A DNA stretch of 53,721 nucleotides from an uncultured Ruminococcus sp. (GCA_902788785.1 CADALT010000013.1:1-53721); one strand, 5' to 3'; positions 44,188-51,543 are shown, numbered from the stretch's first letter. The notes: generated by a model from the sequence alone, not told the origin. Made by a program: numbers and translations.

Positions 44188-44409
44188 TCAAAGTCGGTAT
44201 ATCCCTTTATATGGGATATGTCTGCGCTCCAGCAGGGGAGCGATAAGGTCGGGGTCATCTTTTATTATAATGGAGTAGCCGCAGCCGCTCCCGATATTCT
44301 TGCGTGTTCGCTCTACCTCGCACCAGTATCCGAGACCGTTAAGATAGTCCTTGGCTTTCATGGCGTAGGTGATGCTGCTCATGGTGATGATGGTCTTTGT
44401 AGTGTCCAT
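44188..44409 (-). CDS. DUF3343 putative Se/S carrier-like protein
   Basis: A 73-residue protein of DUF3343. It has the usual short beta-alpha-beta layout and a single cysteine in the GSGCGYSIII loop near residue 43, the proposed sulfur-bearing residue. It is first of a two-gene unit with the cysteine desulfurase-like protein, consistent with handing over a persulfide. The role is inferred from family and context. selD and yedF are not in the window. Confidence 0.85.
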   Translation of the reverse strand: MDTTKTIITMSSITYAMKAKDYLNGLGYWCEVERTRKNIGSGCGYSIIIKDDPDLIAPLLERRHIPYKGIYRL

Positions 44410-44683
44410 AATACATACCGTCCTTTCATTTTAGGTCTAAAGCATGATATGCGCTCTGAACGTGCCCTGTGAATGAACACTTTAAACCGTTAAATATAAA
44501 TAAGTAAATAAGGCGAAAGAAAATACATATCAATTTACGAAAAAACGCTAATTATAACGAAACTACGTTGAAAAACGAAAAAAAGCGCACCACTGAAAAA
44601 GATAATATGTGACGAATACAAAAAGTTTAACAAAAGAAACACAGCTTTCTATCATGAAAAACATAATAACAAATTCGTTTTTA

Positions 44684-44712
44684 TTGACAAATTCTATGCA
44701 ATATGCTATAAT
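44684..44712 (+). promoter_or_regulatory. perfect sigma-A promoter, upstream of the pilin region
   Basis: TTGACA and TATAAT with 17 bp between them, 134 bp upstream of a second perfect promoter with the same spacing. No ORF starts between the two. 44410-44683 is AT-rich and shows nothing else I can support. Confidence 0.8.
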
Positions 44713-44817
44713 CTAGGTGTGAGATGTCGAAAAGCGGCTAATCTTACCAGTTAAAATGTGGAGAATTTGTAAAAATCTACAAAGATAAAAAATCTTAAAA
44801 AAAATTAAGAAAACCTA

Positions 44818-44846
44818 TTGACAAACGACAAGTTATGAGTTATAAT
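44818..44846 (+). promoter_or_regulatory. perfect sigma-A promoter for the first pilin gene
   Basis: TTGACA at 44818-44823 and TATAAT at 44841-44846, 17 bp apart. A TCTTAA/TTAAGA inverted repeat sits just upstream at 44793-44810. Confidence 0.88.
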
Positions 44847-44857
44847 ATAGACACAGT

Positions 44858-44951
44858 AAGGGAACGGAAGACATGAAGCTTCAAACGATCGATCGATGCG
44901 AAATCCGTGACCCGAAACATTAACAAAGTAAGTTACCGCAAAAAGCGGAAC
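44858..44951 (+). ncRNA. structured 5' leader of the first pilin gene
   Basis: Two stem-loops lie in the 130-base leader. The first pairs GGG-ACGGA (44860-44868) with TCCGT-CCC (44904-44913) around a loop holding GAAGCTTC and a CGATCGATCG run. The second pairs GTTACCGC with GCGGAAC at 44932-44951. I could not match this to a known riboswitch, including the c-di-GMP classes that control pilins elsewhere. Confidence 0.4.
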
Positions 44952-44984
44952 TAATATTTAAAAAATCTTATGGAGGGATTTTCT

Positions 44985-45431
44985 ATGAAGAATTCAAACA
45001 AAAAGGGCTTTACACTCGTTGAACTGGTAGTAGTTATTGCAATTATCGGCGTACTTGCAGCTATCCTGGTTCCTAGCATGATGGGTTATGTTAAGAAGTC
45101 CAGACTGAAGACAGCTAACGGCAATGCTAAGACTGCTTACAATGCAATCGCTGAATTCCTGGCTGAGGAAGAGACAAAGGGCACACTTGGAGATGTTGAT
45201 AATGCTAAGTGCGTAAGCGCTGCTACATCTGCTCTGGCTGCTAACGGCGGTGACGCTGGCGTAGTTGCTACAAACGCTGAAGCAGTTGCAACTGCTGCTG
45301 ATACTACATGGTATGCTCAGTGGAGAAAGAACGATTCTGATGAGATTAAGGGTCAGTATCCTGATGCTCCTGCAACAGTAGCTATTTCTGAGGGAATGAC
45401 ATTTGGTCAGTTCGGCAACCCTAATACCTAA
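44985..45431 (+). CDS. type IV pilin-like prepilin, first of three
   Basis: A 148-residue class III signal protein. Prepilin peptidase would cut after Gly8 in NKKGFTLVELVVVIAIIGV; the hydrophobic helix follows, with Glu5 of the mature form present. The C-terminal part ends in YAQWRKNDSDEIKGQYPDA (QWRK 112-115, GQYP 123-126), a motif shared with the other two pilins here. GGAGGG precedes ATG 44985. Pilin-like proteins such as CbpC/GP25 have been linked to cellulose adhesion in R. albus. No assembly ATPase, platform protein or prepilin peptidase gene is in the window. Confidence 0.92.
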   Translation: MKNSNKKGFTLVELVVVIAIIGVLAAILVPSMMGYVKKSRLKTANGNAKTAYNAIAEFLAEEETKGTLGDVDNAKCVSAATSALAANGGDAGVVATNAEAVATAADTTWYAQWRKNDSDEIKGQYPDAPATVAISEGMTFGQFGNPNT

Positions 45432-45471
45432 TCTTTAATAAGATTAAAGATTAATTTAAAATGAACATAAA

Positions 45472-45500
45472 GCGGTATCCGAAAGGGTACCGCCTTTTTG
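45472..45500 (+). terminator. intrinsic terminator of the first pilin gene
   Basis: GCGGTATCC pairs with GGGTACCGC across GAAA, then CTTTTTG. A separate AT-rich perfect inverted repeat (TAATCTTTAA / TTAAAGATTA) stands at the stop codon, 45429-45453. Confidence 0.88.
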
Positions 45501-45622
45501 TTATGTAATTATTTCTAATATTATATAACTTTGTTAAATGCGTAGTTTATTAAACAAAAGTTAATTGGATAAGTATACAATCTGCACAAAGATGGATATG
45601 GGCGATTTATAGATATAGCGAA

Positions 45623-45651
45623 TTGACAGATGTATGGAAATGGGCTATAAT
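45623..45651 (+). promoter_or_regulatory. perfect sigma-A promoter for the second pilin gene
   Basis: TTGACA and TATAAT, 17 bp apart. The 65-base leader contains a small CGTATT-GGGG-AATACG hairpin. Confidence 0.88.
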
Positions 45652-45722
45652 ATACCTATAGCAACGTATTGGGGAATACGCCGATAATTTATATCGTGAT
45701 CGTTCGGGGGGAGTTGATCTTT

Positions 45723-46223
45723 GTGAAGTATAATAAAAAAGGATTTACATTAGTAGAGTTGGTCATTGTCATGGCGATAATCGGTACACTTGCAGCTATA
45801 CTTATACCATCGCTGATAGGCTATATCAGAAAAGCAAGGATAAAGAGTGCTAATTACAATGCAAAGCTGGCTTACGAGATAATCGCAGAGATAAATGCGG
45901 ATTGTGAAACTCAGGGCTATCAAATCATTTGGGATAATGTGACCACAGGCGAAATTGATTGCAGACAGACATACACAGCTGCTACTCTGGCGAGTGATTG
46001 TTCTAATTTCCTGGATGTTATGAAATATGATGTTTCAAGAGCATTGGTAGGTAATAGTGATGACTCGGGTATTGTTTATGTTGGTTCTGCAAATATCAAT
46101 AATTATGGCACGTTCTTCTGTCAGTGGAAGAAGGGCGATGATGATGCTATCTATGGTCAGTATCCTCAGGCTATCAAAAGAATTGAGCAGTGTACATCCT
46201 GGGGTACATGGAATAATGTTTGA
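45723..46223 (+). CDS. type IV pilin-like prepilin, second of three
   Basis: A 166-residue prepilin with the cleavage region YNKKGFTLVELVIVMAIIGT. It starts at GTG 45723 with GGGGGGAG nine bases before. The C-terminal block FCQWKKGDDDAIYGQYPQA matches the other pilins, followed by a tail ending CTSWGTWNNV. Four cysteines are present in the body (DCETQGYQ, DCRQTY, DCSNFL and EQC), so disulfides are possible. It resembles the third copy more than the first in length and in the SNFLDVMKYDVSRAL region. Confidence 0.92.
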   Translation: MKYNKKGFTLVELVIVMAIIGTLAAILIPSLIGYIRKARIKSANYNAKLAYEIIAEINADCETQGYQIIWDNVTTGEIDCRQTYTAATLASDCSNFLDVMKYDVSRALVGNSDDSGIVYVGSANINNYGTFFCQWKKGDDDAIYGQYPQAIKRIEQCTSWGTWNNV

Positions 46224-46252
46224 TTTAGCGCATAATGATCTAATATGAGTAT

Positions 46253-46285
46253 AAGGCGACGTTCTTTTCGGAATGTCGCCTTTTG
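46253..46285 (+). terminator. intrinsic terminator of the second pilin gene
   Basis: AAGGCGACGTTC pairs with GAATGTCGCCTT with a short loop, followed by TTGTTG. Confidence 0.85.
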
Positions 46286-46359
46286 TTGTAAATTTACACT
46301 ATTTGAATGTAGCGGAATTTCACGAATTAGGTCACTTATACATATTGTATCTGAAAATA

Positions 46360-46388
46360 TTGACTTTTTGAGAACTGCGTATTATAAT
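46360..46388 (+). promoter_or_regulatory. sigma-A promoter for the third pilin gene
   Basis: TTGACT and TATAAT, 17 bp apart, with a leader of about 75 bases and an AAAAGGAG ribosome site. Confidence 0.85.
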
Positions 46389-46469
46389 ATAAATAATGTC
46401 GGAGATATAGAAAATGGCAGTGAAAGACATTAAACAAAAGGAAAAGCAAAACAAAAAGGAGACATTTTT

Positions 46470-46979
46470 ATGAAAAAATTAAACAAAAAAGGCTTCACTC
46501 TCGTCGAACTGGTAGTGGTAATTGCGATCATTGGTGTTCTTGCAGCTATTTTGGTCCCGAGCATGATGGGCTATGTAAAAAAGACCAAGCTGAAAACCGC
46601 CAATGCTAACGCTAAGACGACTTACAACGCAGTTGCGGAGGCTGTTGCAGAGTGCGAAGTGCAGGGCTTTTCTATCGACTGGAGCGTACCATTTGGCAGA
46701 AGATGGAACTGCGATGCGGATCTTCCTGCTGTATCTTTGAATGCTGATGGCTCGAACTACAGAGATGTTATCATCTACGAGGTCACCAATACTTTGAAGA
46801 ACAACGGGATCGAAGCAGGCGAAGTTGCCGTAAACGGCGAAAATATCAACGGTACATGGACTTTCTTCGCTCATTGGAGAAAAACTCCCGATGATGATAT
46901 CTTCGGTCAGTATCCTCAGCCATTGAGGAGTGTCGATCAGTGCGCAAACAGCGGATTTTTTGGTTTCTTCATCGACTGA
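46470..46979 (+). CDS. type IV pilin-like prepilin, third of three
   Basis: A 169-residue prepilin with NKKGFTLVELVVVIAIIGV, identical in this part to the first copy. The C-terminal block FAHWRKTPDDDIFGQYPQP again carries the shared motif, followed by a tail with a cysteine (VDQCANSG) and ending FFGFFID. The middle region (CEVQGFSIDW, SNYRDVIIYEV) aligns with the second copy. First and third are nearly the same over 50 N-terminal residues but diverge later, as expected for paralogues under surface selection. Confidence 0.92.
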   Translation: MKKLNKKGFTLVELVVVIAIIGVLAAILVPSMMGYVKKTKLKTANANAKTTYNAVAEAVAECEVQGFSIDWSVPFGRRWNCDADLPAVSLNADGSNYRDVIIYEVTNTLKNNGIEAGEVAVNGENINGTWTFFAHWRKTPDDDIFGQYPQPLRSVDQCANSGFFGFFID

Positions 46980-47004
46980 TGAAATTAAACGACATGAATA
47001 TTCT

Positions 47005-47032
47005 GCGGCATCTTTAAGGTGCCGCTTTTTTT
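47005..47032 (+). terminator. intrinsic terminator of the third pilin gene
   Basis: GCGGCA pairs with TGCCGC around TCTTTAAGG, followed by seven T. Confidence 0.85.
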
Positions 47033-47069
47033 GCAAAAACGACCGCATCGGGGCGCTGATGCGGTCGTT
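47033..47069 (-). terminator. intrinsic terminator of the minus-strand regulator gene
   Basis: A perfect 12-bp stem, AACGACCGCATC with GATGCGGTCGTT, followed on the minus strand by TTT and more T. Confidence 0.88.
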
Positions 47070-47073
47070 ATGC

Positions 47074-47595
47074 TTATTTCAGATCTTCTTCAAACTGCCT
47101 GCATACAAGTCTGCGCAGTTCGTCACCGCTGAGGGCTATGCCCATATCTTTTGCGGTCTGCTGCCAGCTTGGAATACGCCTGTGGATATCGTCAAAATAT
47201 CTGTGCTGTACCACGCTTTTGACAAGCTTGCTGTTTATGCAGTCCCTGCGGTCTTCGAGTCTGCGCCTGCGCAATGTCAGCTCAGCCAGATCGACGGTCA
47301 TCCGACGGAGCTCGGCATACATCAGCGGAAGTCTCGGTGAATTTGCACGCTCACAGGCTGCAATATCACGGGTCAGCTCCATCAGCTTCACCCTGGTGCG
47401 CTGTTCCCTAAGACAAAGGCTGCGGTAACTCCCGAATTCCCTTGCCCTGACACAAGAGATACACCCATGCTTTACGTTCTCATCAAGGTTATGGCCGGGC
47501 GAAGCCCTCCCCTTTGGCAGACGCATAAGCTCATAGATGTAGCTGTAGATGTCCATTGTGTCTAAAATGTCTTGTTTCCTGTTGTTTCTGTCCAT
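47074..47595 (-). CDS. phage-type transcriptional regulator-like protein (RinA/ArpU or sigma region 4 style)
   Basis: A basic 173-residue protein. Residues 70-130 are a long Arg/Leu-rich helical region with coiled-coil character. The C-terminus (about 130-165), QHRYFDDIHRRIPSWQQTAK followed by MGIALSGDELRRLV, reads like the helix-turn-helix of phage late regulators and sigma region 4. A Cys pair (GCISCVRAREFG) lies near residue 50. No structural phage gene is nearby. GGAGG stands before ATG 47595. The gene lies behind a promoter overlapped by LexA-like boxes and an overlapping 31-codon upstream ORF. The family assignment is by pattern only. Confidence 0.6.
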   Translation of the reverse strand: MDRNNRKQDILDTMDIYSYIYELMRLPKGRASPGHNLDENVKHGCISCVRAREFGSYRSLCLREQRTRVKLMELTRDIAACERANSPRLPLMYAELRRMTVDLAELTLRRRRLEDRRDCINSKLVKSVVQHRYFDDIHRRIPSWQQTAKDMGIALSGDELRRLVCRQFEEDLK

Positions 47596-47657
47596 TGTAT
47601 CCTCCATTTGTTATAGTTGTTTTGGTATATTCTGGTGATACGATAATAAGGTAGCAT
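47562..47657 (-). CDS. 31-residue upstream ORF overlapping the regulator start
   Basis: ATG 47657 has GGGAGGTG eight bases before it. The product begins MLPYYRITRIYQNNYNKWRI and ends with TGNKTF; the frame runs over the regulator's start codon and stops 33 bases inside it. The ribosome site lies in the arm of a hairpin (AAACACC / GGTGTTT at 47662-47682). It could couple translation to the regulator or be a small protein. Confidence 0.45.
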   Translation of the reverse strand: MLPYYRITRIYQNNYNKWRIQWTETTGNKTF

Positions 47658-47692
47658 GGCAAAACACCTCCCGACGGTGTTTCACTGTAATT

Positions 47693-47734
47693 ATTATACA
47701 TCAAACATTTGTTCTTGTCAAGAACATTTGTTCG
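47693..47734 (-). promoter_or_regulatory. sigma-A promoter with two LexA-like operator boxes
   Basis: On the minus strand TTGACA and TATAAT are exactly 17 bp apart. The box AGAACAAATGTTTG fills most of the spacer (47702-47715) and CGAACAAATGTTCT lies just upstream of the -35 (47721-47734). The second matches the Firmicutes LexA consensus CGAACRNRYGTTYC at all but the last base. Confidence 0.7.
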
Positions 47735-47808
47735 ACAAAATGCTTTTTCAGCACACTGCACAAAGTCCATGCGACACATTCATATTCTTTTACAGTACTG
47801 ACAGATTG

Positions 47809-47837
47809 TTGACAGTACCCGAATTTAATGATATAAT
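47809..47837 (+). promoter_or_regulatory. perfect sigma-A promoter for iorA-iorB
   Basis: TTGACA and TATAAT, 17 bp apart, about 100 bases before the iorA start. Confidence 0.85.
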
Positions 47838-47853
47838 TTATTTAGTGACACTT

Positions 47854-47895
47854 ATATCAAACGGCATAGAAATAGTTCCGTTTGATATATTTTGT
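47854..47895 (+). other. 11-bp hairpin in the iorA leader, possible attenuator
   Basis: ATATCAAACGG pairs perfectly with CCGTTTGATAT at 47878-47888, followed by ATTTTGTG. It falls about five bases after the expected transcription start. The T tract is short. Confidence 0.45.
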
Positions 47896-47940
47896 GTATG
47901 ATATGAAGTGTTGATACTATTATAATAAGGAGCGATATTG

Positions 47941-49752
47941 ATGCATAAGGAATTTCTGATGGGCAATGCCGCCATCGCCAGAGGTGCGATAGCAGCAGGG
48001 CTCAATGTTGTGTCGGGCTATCCCGGTACACCTTCCACCGAAGTGCTTGAAACTGCCGCAAAAACCAATGACGGCAGCTTGTATGTTGAGTGGTCGGTAA
48101 ATGAGAAAGCTGCGCTGGAGCTGGGTGCAGGCGCTGCATACAGCGGTGCAAGGACCATGGTCACAATGAAACAAGTGGGTCTGAATGTTGCATCAGATCC
48201 GCTGATGAGTCTGGCTTACATCGGTGTCAAGGGCGGCATGGTCATACTGGTGGCAGATGACCCGGGTCCTATCTCATCACAGACAGAACAGGATACACGT
48301 CATTTCGCATCGTTCTCAAAGCTGCCCTGCTTCGATCCGTCATCAGTGCAGGAAGCTTATGATATGATACAGACAGCCTTTGAGTTCTCGGAGAAATACC
48401 ATACGCCCGTGCTGTTCCGTCCTACCACAAGGGTCTGTCACGGTTACGCTTCCATCGAGGTCAAGGACGAGAGCGAGTGCATAAAAAATCAGCCCGAGGG
48501 ATTTGTTCGTGACCCGTCGAAATGGGTCATATTCCCAAGGCTTTCCTATGCGGCACATATGCACATCGAAGAGCGCAACAAGGAGCTTTCCGACGTATTC
48601 TCCGACAGCGGACTGAACAAGGTCTGTCCTGCAAAGGGCTGCAAAAAGGGCATAGCTACCCACGGTATCAGCTATACCTATGTCAGCGAAGCGCTGGAGG
48701 GTAAGGAGAACGTCAGCGTTTTCAAGGTGGGTACACCTTTCCCGTTCCCCGAGAAGGCTGCGGTGGAATTCCTTACAGGACTTGATGAGGTGCTTTGCAT
48801 CGAGGAACTTGATCCGATCATCGAAAGGGAACTGACCTATGTCTGCGGAAAATACGGGCTTTCCACCAAGATATACGGTAAGCTGACAGGCAATGTCAAG
48901 ACCGCAGGTGAGAACACCTGCGCTTCGGTTGCGGAAAATATCGCTGATTTCATGGGTTGGGAAAAGCCTGCAAAAACAGCGGCAGACGATGTTCCGCCCC
49001 TGCCTGTAAGACCTCCTGTGCTTTGCGCAGGCTGTCCTCACCGTGCATCATTCTATGCGGTAAAGCAGGCAATGAAGGGCAAAAAGAGCGTGTTCTGCGG
49101 AGATATAGGCTGTTACACCCTCGGCAATGCAATGCCGCTGGATATGGTGGATACCTGTCTTTGTATGGGCGCAGGTGTGAACATCACTCAGGGCATCGGC
49201 AAGATAGAGCCCGATACTAATTGCTTTGCCTTTGTGGGTGATTCGACCTTCTTCGCATCGGCTATCACAGGTGTGGTAAATGCGGTGTATAATCAGGCGG
49301 ATATGACGCTGGTGGTGCTGGATAATTCCACAACTGCCATGACAGGTCATCAGCCTCACCCCGGTACAGGCAGAACGATGATGGGTCAGGTGGTCGATAA
49401 GGTGAACATTGAACAGGTGCTGCGTGGAATAGGTGTTCAGACCGTCGAGACCGTTGACCCGTTGAAACTTGAAGAAGCTGTGGCTTGCGTAAAGCGTGTT
49501 TCGGCTGAAAAGGGCGTTAAAGCAATTATCTTCAAGTCGCCCTGCGCTGTACTCATCAAGGGCAAAGCCCCTGCGGTCATAGATCATGAAAAGTGCGTTA
49601 ACTGCAAAAAGTGCATAAATTCCCTGGGTTGCCCCGGGCTTGTTATAAAGGATGGCAAAGTCAGCATCGAAGCTTCTCTTTGCACAGGCTGCGGACTTTG
49701 CTCGCAGGTTTGTCCTTTCGGTGCTATAGGAGGTGGCGAAGATGCAGAATAA
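47941..49752 (+). CDS. iorA: indolepyruvate ferredoxin oxidoreductase subunit alpha
   Basis: The large subunit of an enzyme that oxidatively decarboxylates aryl pyruvates, made from aromatic amino acids, to aryl-acetyl-CoA with ferredoxin, or the reverse. It has 603 residues. The N-terminal pyrimidine domain has SGYPGTPSTEVLE; the TPP domain has CAGCPHRASFYAVK, GDIGCYTLG and VGDSTFFASAITG. The C-terminus holds two ferredoxin-type clusters, CVNCKKCINSLGCPG and CTGCGLCSQVCPFG. AAGGAG precedes ATG 47941. iorB overlaps its end. Confidence 0.96.
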   Translation: MHKEFLMGNAAIARGAIAAGLNVVSGYPGTPSTEVLETAAKTNDGSLYVEWSVNEKAALELGAGAAYSGARTMVTMKQVGLNVASDPLMSLAYIGVKGGMVILVADDPGPISSQTEQDTRHFASFSKLPCFDPSSVQEAYDMIQTAFEFSEKYHTPVLFRPTTRVCHGYASIEVKDESECIKNQPEGFVRDPSKWVIFPRLSYAAHMHIEERNKELSDVFSDSGLNKVCPAKGCKKGIATHGISYTYVSEALEGKENVSVFKVGTPFPFPEKAAVEFLTGLDEVLCIEELDPIIERELTYVCGKYGLSTKIYGKLTGNVKTAGENTCASVAENIADFMGWEKPAKTAADDVPPLPVRPPVLCAGCPHRASFYAVKQAMKGKKSVFCGDIGCYTLGNAMPLDMVDTCLCMGAGVNITQGIGKIEPDTNCFAFVGDSTFFASAITGVVNAVYNQADMTLVVLDNSTTAMTGHQPHPGTGRTMMGQVVDKVNIEQVLRGIGVQTVETVDPLKLEEAVACVKRVSAEKGVKAIIFKSPCAVLIKGKAPAVIDHEKCVNCKKCINSLGCPGLVIKDGKVSIEASLCTGCGLCSQVCPFGAIGGGEDAE

Positions 49753-50311
49753 TATACTTATCACAGGTGTCGGCGGACAAGGCATCGTGCTGACCTCAAA
49801 GCTTATCGCCGCAACAGCCATGGCACATGATATACCCGTCATGAGTGCGGAGACCATCGGTATGGCACAGAAAGGCGGCAGTGTGTTCAGCTTCCTGAGA
49901 CTGGGCGAAGGTCTGCACTGTCCGATGTTCCCAGAAAAGACAGCAGATATAATCATCGCATTTGAACCTGCGGAAGCTGTCAGGATGCTGGGCTATCTGA
50001 AAGACGGCGGCAAGGTCATCGTGAATACTCACCCGATAATGCCCGTAACTGCGGCACTCAGCGGCAGCAGCTACAACGGCACCGAAATGATGGATTATCT
50101 CGAGCGGCACGTCAGTGATCTGCGCAAGGTCGATGGCGAGGCTGCCTGCAAAGCGGTCGGTTCGCCCCGTGCGCTCAATATGATAATGCTGGGTCAGGCG
50201 ATACGCTGCGGCGTGCTGCCGTTCACCATAGACGATATCGAGCAGACTATGAAAGCTACCGTCAAGCCGCAGTTCGTTGAAATGAACTCCAAGGCTTTAA
50301 GAATGGAATAA
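49742..50311 (+). CDS. iorB: indolepyruvate ferredoxin oxidoreductase subunit beta
   Basis: The 189-residue gamma-domain partner of IorA. It starts NNILITGVGGQGIVLTSKLI, the family motif, followed by SAETIGMAQKGGSVFSFLR. ATG 49742 with GGAGGTG overlaps the iorA end by 11 bases, so the subunits are coupled. Both are needed for the active anaerobic enzyme. Confidence 0.96.
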   Translation: MQNNILITGVGGQGIVLTSKLIAATAMAHDIPVMSAETIGMAQKGGSVFSFLRLGEGLHCPMFPEKTADIIIAFEPAEAVRMLGYLKDGGKVIVNTHPIMPVTAALSGSSYNGTEMMDYLERHVSDLRKVDGEAACKAVGSPRALNMIMLGQAIRCGVLPFTIDDIEQTMKATVKPQFVEMNSKALRME

Positions 50312-50322
50312 GTGTAAAACTG

Positions 50323-50360
50323 CCCCGTGCTTTCCGAATAAGGAGAGTGCGGGGCGTTAT
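50323..50360 (+). terminator. probable terminator of iorAB
   Basis: CCCCGTGCTTTCC pairs with GGAGAGTGCGGGG with G-U pairs allowed, followed by CGTTATT. The T tract is weak. The rest of 50360-50524 is AT-rich and shows nothing I can support. Confidence 0.6.
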
Positions 50361-50524
50361 TCTATAGAAAATAAGTGCGAAGACGCAAGAACGCAAAAGT
50401 TTCATTTTCTTGCAAAAAATTTCAAAGTTTGTTGTAATGAATAAAAACCGATGTCGAAAGGATGCATGACTTTTAATAAATAAGAGAATATTGCACAAAA
50501 AACCTAAAGATTTCCTTAAACCCC

Positions 50525-50553
50525 TTTACAAATCAGGGGAAATAGTGTAAAAT
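50525..50553 (+). promoter_or_regulatory. sigma-A promoter for the NPKTG surface protein
   Basis: TTTACA and TAAAAT are 17 bp apart, with a leader of about 80 bases that contains AAAGGAGGG. Confidence 0.7.
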
Positions 50554-50643
50554 GATATCAAGGTAAAATTCGTTACCGAAGAAGGAAACAATAATTTTAA
50601 GAAAGGAGGGAGTCGGAAGTACGTAGATTTCCGGCGACCGAAA

Positions 50644-51510
50644 ATGAAAAACAGCAAAACTTTTGCAGCACTGGCTGCAGCGATCATGGCAGTAAGTTCA
50701 ATGGGTGTTATGGCAGTATCTGCTGATACCGCTACCGAGAGTGCAGCTCCCGTTGCTACAGAGAGCGTAGCTCCTGCAGAGACAGAGAGCAAGGCTGATG
50801 CACCGGCAGAGAGCGAAGCAGCTCCTGTTGAGAGCAAGGCAGAAGAGTCCAAGGCTGAGGAATCCAAGGCAGAAGAGAGCAAGGCTGAGGAGTCTAAGGC
50901 AGAAGAGTCTAAGGCTGATGACAGCAAGGCTGAAGAGTCCAAGGCAGAGGAGAGCAAGACTGAGTCTAAGGCTGACGAGAGCAAGACTGAGTCTAAGGCA
51001 GCAGAGTCCAAGAAGGATGATACTTCTTCCGAGGCACCTATCACGATCTCTAAGATCCTGTATGATGCATTCACAGGCAACGAGTTCACATTTGATGCTA
51101 ACGGCAAGTTCTTAGCAGCATACAGCGCAGCAGGTGCAAGACTCGATAACGTTAAGCCCGCAGGTATCCTCTACGGCTATGCAGGTGAGGATAAGAAGGC
51201 AGGCGACATCATATTCTATGATGCAAGCAATGGTCTGAAGGTAGTTAAAACAGTAGTAAGAAGCTCTGTTACAGGTTCTGTAGCTGATTTTGCTAAGACA
51301 ACTATCAACGACATGAACAAGACAGCTTCCAAGACTACAGGTACAACTTCCAAGACAGAGTCCAAGAAGGATAACAATTCTTCCAAGTCTGAGGAGAAGA
51401 AGAAGGACAATCCTAAGACAGGTAACACAGCAGCTAACTCTGTAGTTGGTCTGGTAACACTGGCAGGCGCAGCAGCAGTAGCAGTTATTTCCAGAAAGGA
51501 AAGAGACTAA
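50644..51510 (+). CDS. repeat-rich surface protein with NPKTG sorting signal
   Basis: A 288-residue exported protein. Signal peptide 1-27 (ending VMAVSA). Residues 60-125 are tandem AEESK-type repeats, probably an extended, highly charged stalk. Residues 133-225 form a small unassigned domain with ISKILYDAFTGNEFTFDANG and ILYGYAGEDKKAGDIIFYD. A Lys/Ser/Thr-rich linker follows, then NPKTG at 256-260, a hydrophobic helix and a basic tail, the layout of a sortase substrate. The AAAGGAGGG site is about 30 bases before the ATG, which is far; the leader may be longer-range or another start may be used. No sortase gene is in the window. Confidence 0.85.
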   Translation: MKNSKTFAALAAAIMAVSSMGVMAVSADTATESAAPVATESVAPAETESKADAPAESEAAPVESKAEESKAEESKAEESKAEESKAEESKADDSKAEESKAEESKTESKADESKTESKAAESKKDDTSSEAPITISKILYDAFTGNEFTFDANGKFLAAYSAAGARLDNVKPAGILYGYAGEDKKAGDIIFYDASNGLKVVKTVVRSSVTGSVADFAKTTINDMNKTASKTTGTTSKTESKKDNNSSKSEEKKKDNPKTGNTAANSVVGLVTLAGAAAVAVISRKERD

Positions 51511-51543
51511 TTGCTGTAAAGGTACAGTTTAATAATGTATAAC

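Noticed and set aside
44858-44951. c-di-GMP riboswitch before the pilin genes
   Set aside because: The conserved class I and class II core sequences are not visible; only generic stems are supported.
47562-47657. SOS-induced type I toxin such as TisB
   Set aside because: The 31-residue product is polar and aromatic with no membrane helix, and no antisense RNA promoter is evident.
47074-47734. Prophage
   Set aside because: Only one regulator-like gene is present; there is no integrase, capsid, terminase or attachment site around it.
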